Shown: piece by piece, positions 63,720 to 64,000 of the stretch
How the letters are laid out: each line of letters opens with the position of its first letter
How positions within the stretch are numbered: the first letter of the stretch is position 1
Origin: Candidatus Schekmanbacteria bacterium
Lineage (GTDB): Bacteria; Schekmanbacteria; GWA2-38-11; J061
DNA: 64,000 nucleotides
Reading direction: 5' to 3'
Assembly (NCBI GenBank): GCA_016219965.1
Contig: JACRJM010000002.1
Coordinates: forward strand, 174,233 to 238,232
The notes under the pieces: model-generated
The model's input: the letters and a program-made list of their open reading frames with translations, nothing else
Database searches by the model: none
Told to the model about the DNA's origin: nothing
Made by a program: the position numbers and the translations under genes

Positions 63720-64000
63720 TCATGCTCCTAAAATCTCGTTTAGTCCGTCGACAACCTGTGCAATGATTTCAGGCGAGATATGACCAATCCTTTTTCCTAT
63801 TCTTTCTACGGAGAGAGTCCTGATTTGACTTATTTTTATCCATGATTCTTTTGGTAACAAATCAGTTTTAAGGTGTAAGGTAAGTGGGAATCCTGCACGC
63901 TGTTGCTGGCTGGTAATGGCAACTGCGATTACTGTCCCTGACCGTTCGTTGAAAATATCCTGACTTAGAATTAATACAGGACGGTAGCCTGCCTGCTCAT
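63720..64000 (-). CDS. MazF/PemK-type toxin, N-terminus beyond window
   Basis: Reading from the right edge gives EQAGYRPVLILSQDIFNER, then VIAVAITSQ and WIKISQIRTLSVERIGK, a second MazF-family mRNA interferase with about 93 residues visible. The conserved Arg-Pro pair and Thr/Ser-Gln active-site region are present. Its first ~15 residues and any antitoxin lie outside. Confidence 0.88.
   Translation of the reverse strand, partial: EQAGYRPVLILSQDIFNERSGTVIAVAITSQQQRAGFPLTLHLKTDLLPKESWIKISQIRTLSVERIGKRIGHISPEIIAQVVDGLNEILGA

Noticed and set aside
1-64000. CRISPR arrays and ribosomal RNA genes
   Set aside because: No regularly spaced repeats and no rRNA-like stretches were seen while reading.

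Overview
The window is a gene-dense bacterial chromosome segment of moderate-to-low GC. It comes from a diderm (Gram-negative-type) bacterium: it encodes LptE, an RND efflux pump with its adaptor, an outer-membrane porin and MltG. Several gene groupings (tig-clpP-clpX-lon; hom plus a phosphoglycerate-mutase-like gene plus lysC; gerM-type gene with murI and rph; leuS-lptE-rpsT) recall deep-branching diderms such as Nitrospirota, Schekmanbacteria or former Deltaproteobacteria. I cannot place it more exactly from sequence alone.

Layout. 1-5.4 kb (minus strand): tig, clpP, clpX and lon (lon cut by the left edge), a protein quality-control cluster, with tRNA-Leu upstream. 5.5-9.8 kb: a fused MsrA/MsrB lipoprotein, tRNA-Lys, a small fibronectin-type lipoprotein and a large CotA-like multicopper oxidase. 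10.3-10.8 kb: a minus-strand array of four tRNAs (Pro, Arg, His, Arg). 10.9-19.7 kb: an APC-type permease, a PAS/GAF/HD-GYP signalling protein, an inositol-phosphatase-family enzyme, an RCK potassium channel and an MFS exporter. 19.8-25.8 kb: a porin and a sulfate/thiosulfate uptake operon (sbp-cysT-cysW-cysA) headed by an Rrf2 regulator with two matching operator-like palindromes.

25.93-29.48 kb is a complete IS1-family mobile element with perfect 20-bp terminal inverted repeats and an 8-bp target duplication. It carries four passenger genes besides its transposase. Three of its promoters share one operator-like motif, which suggests an internally regulated unit.

29.6-37.5 kb (plus strand): lipA, an alanine-type aminotransferase, hom, a COG3635 gene that may act as homoserine kinase, lysC, purH and a GDT1-family membrane protein. 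37.5-43 kb (minus): RND pump, adaptor, an exosortase-type CAAX protease and dtd. 43.1-49.7 kb (plus): smpB, a degenerate amidase, a GerMN lipoprotein, murI, rph, leuS and lptE. A 3.4-kb segment holding one 14-repeat propeller gene follows, bracketed by a 21-bp direct repeat that copies the 3' end of lptE; this looks like an insertion between lptE and rpsT.

53-60.2 kb: rpsT, an RlmI-type methyltransferase, two small c-type cytochromes behind a possible sigma-54 promoter, a U32 peptidase, mltG, ruvX, a YfcE-type phosphodiesterase, trpF and thpR. 60.2-64 kb is accessory: a MazEF module, a small conserved protein, an HNH protein that appears to start at ATT, a zinc-ribbon/beta-helix protein, a SEC-C protein and a second MazF-type toxin cut by the right edge.
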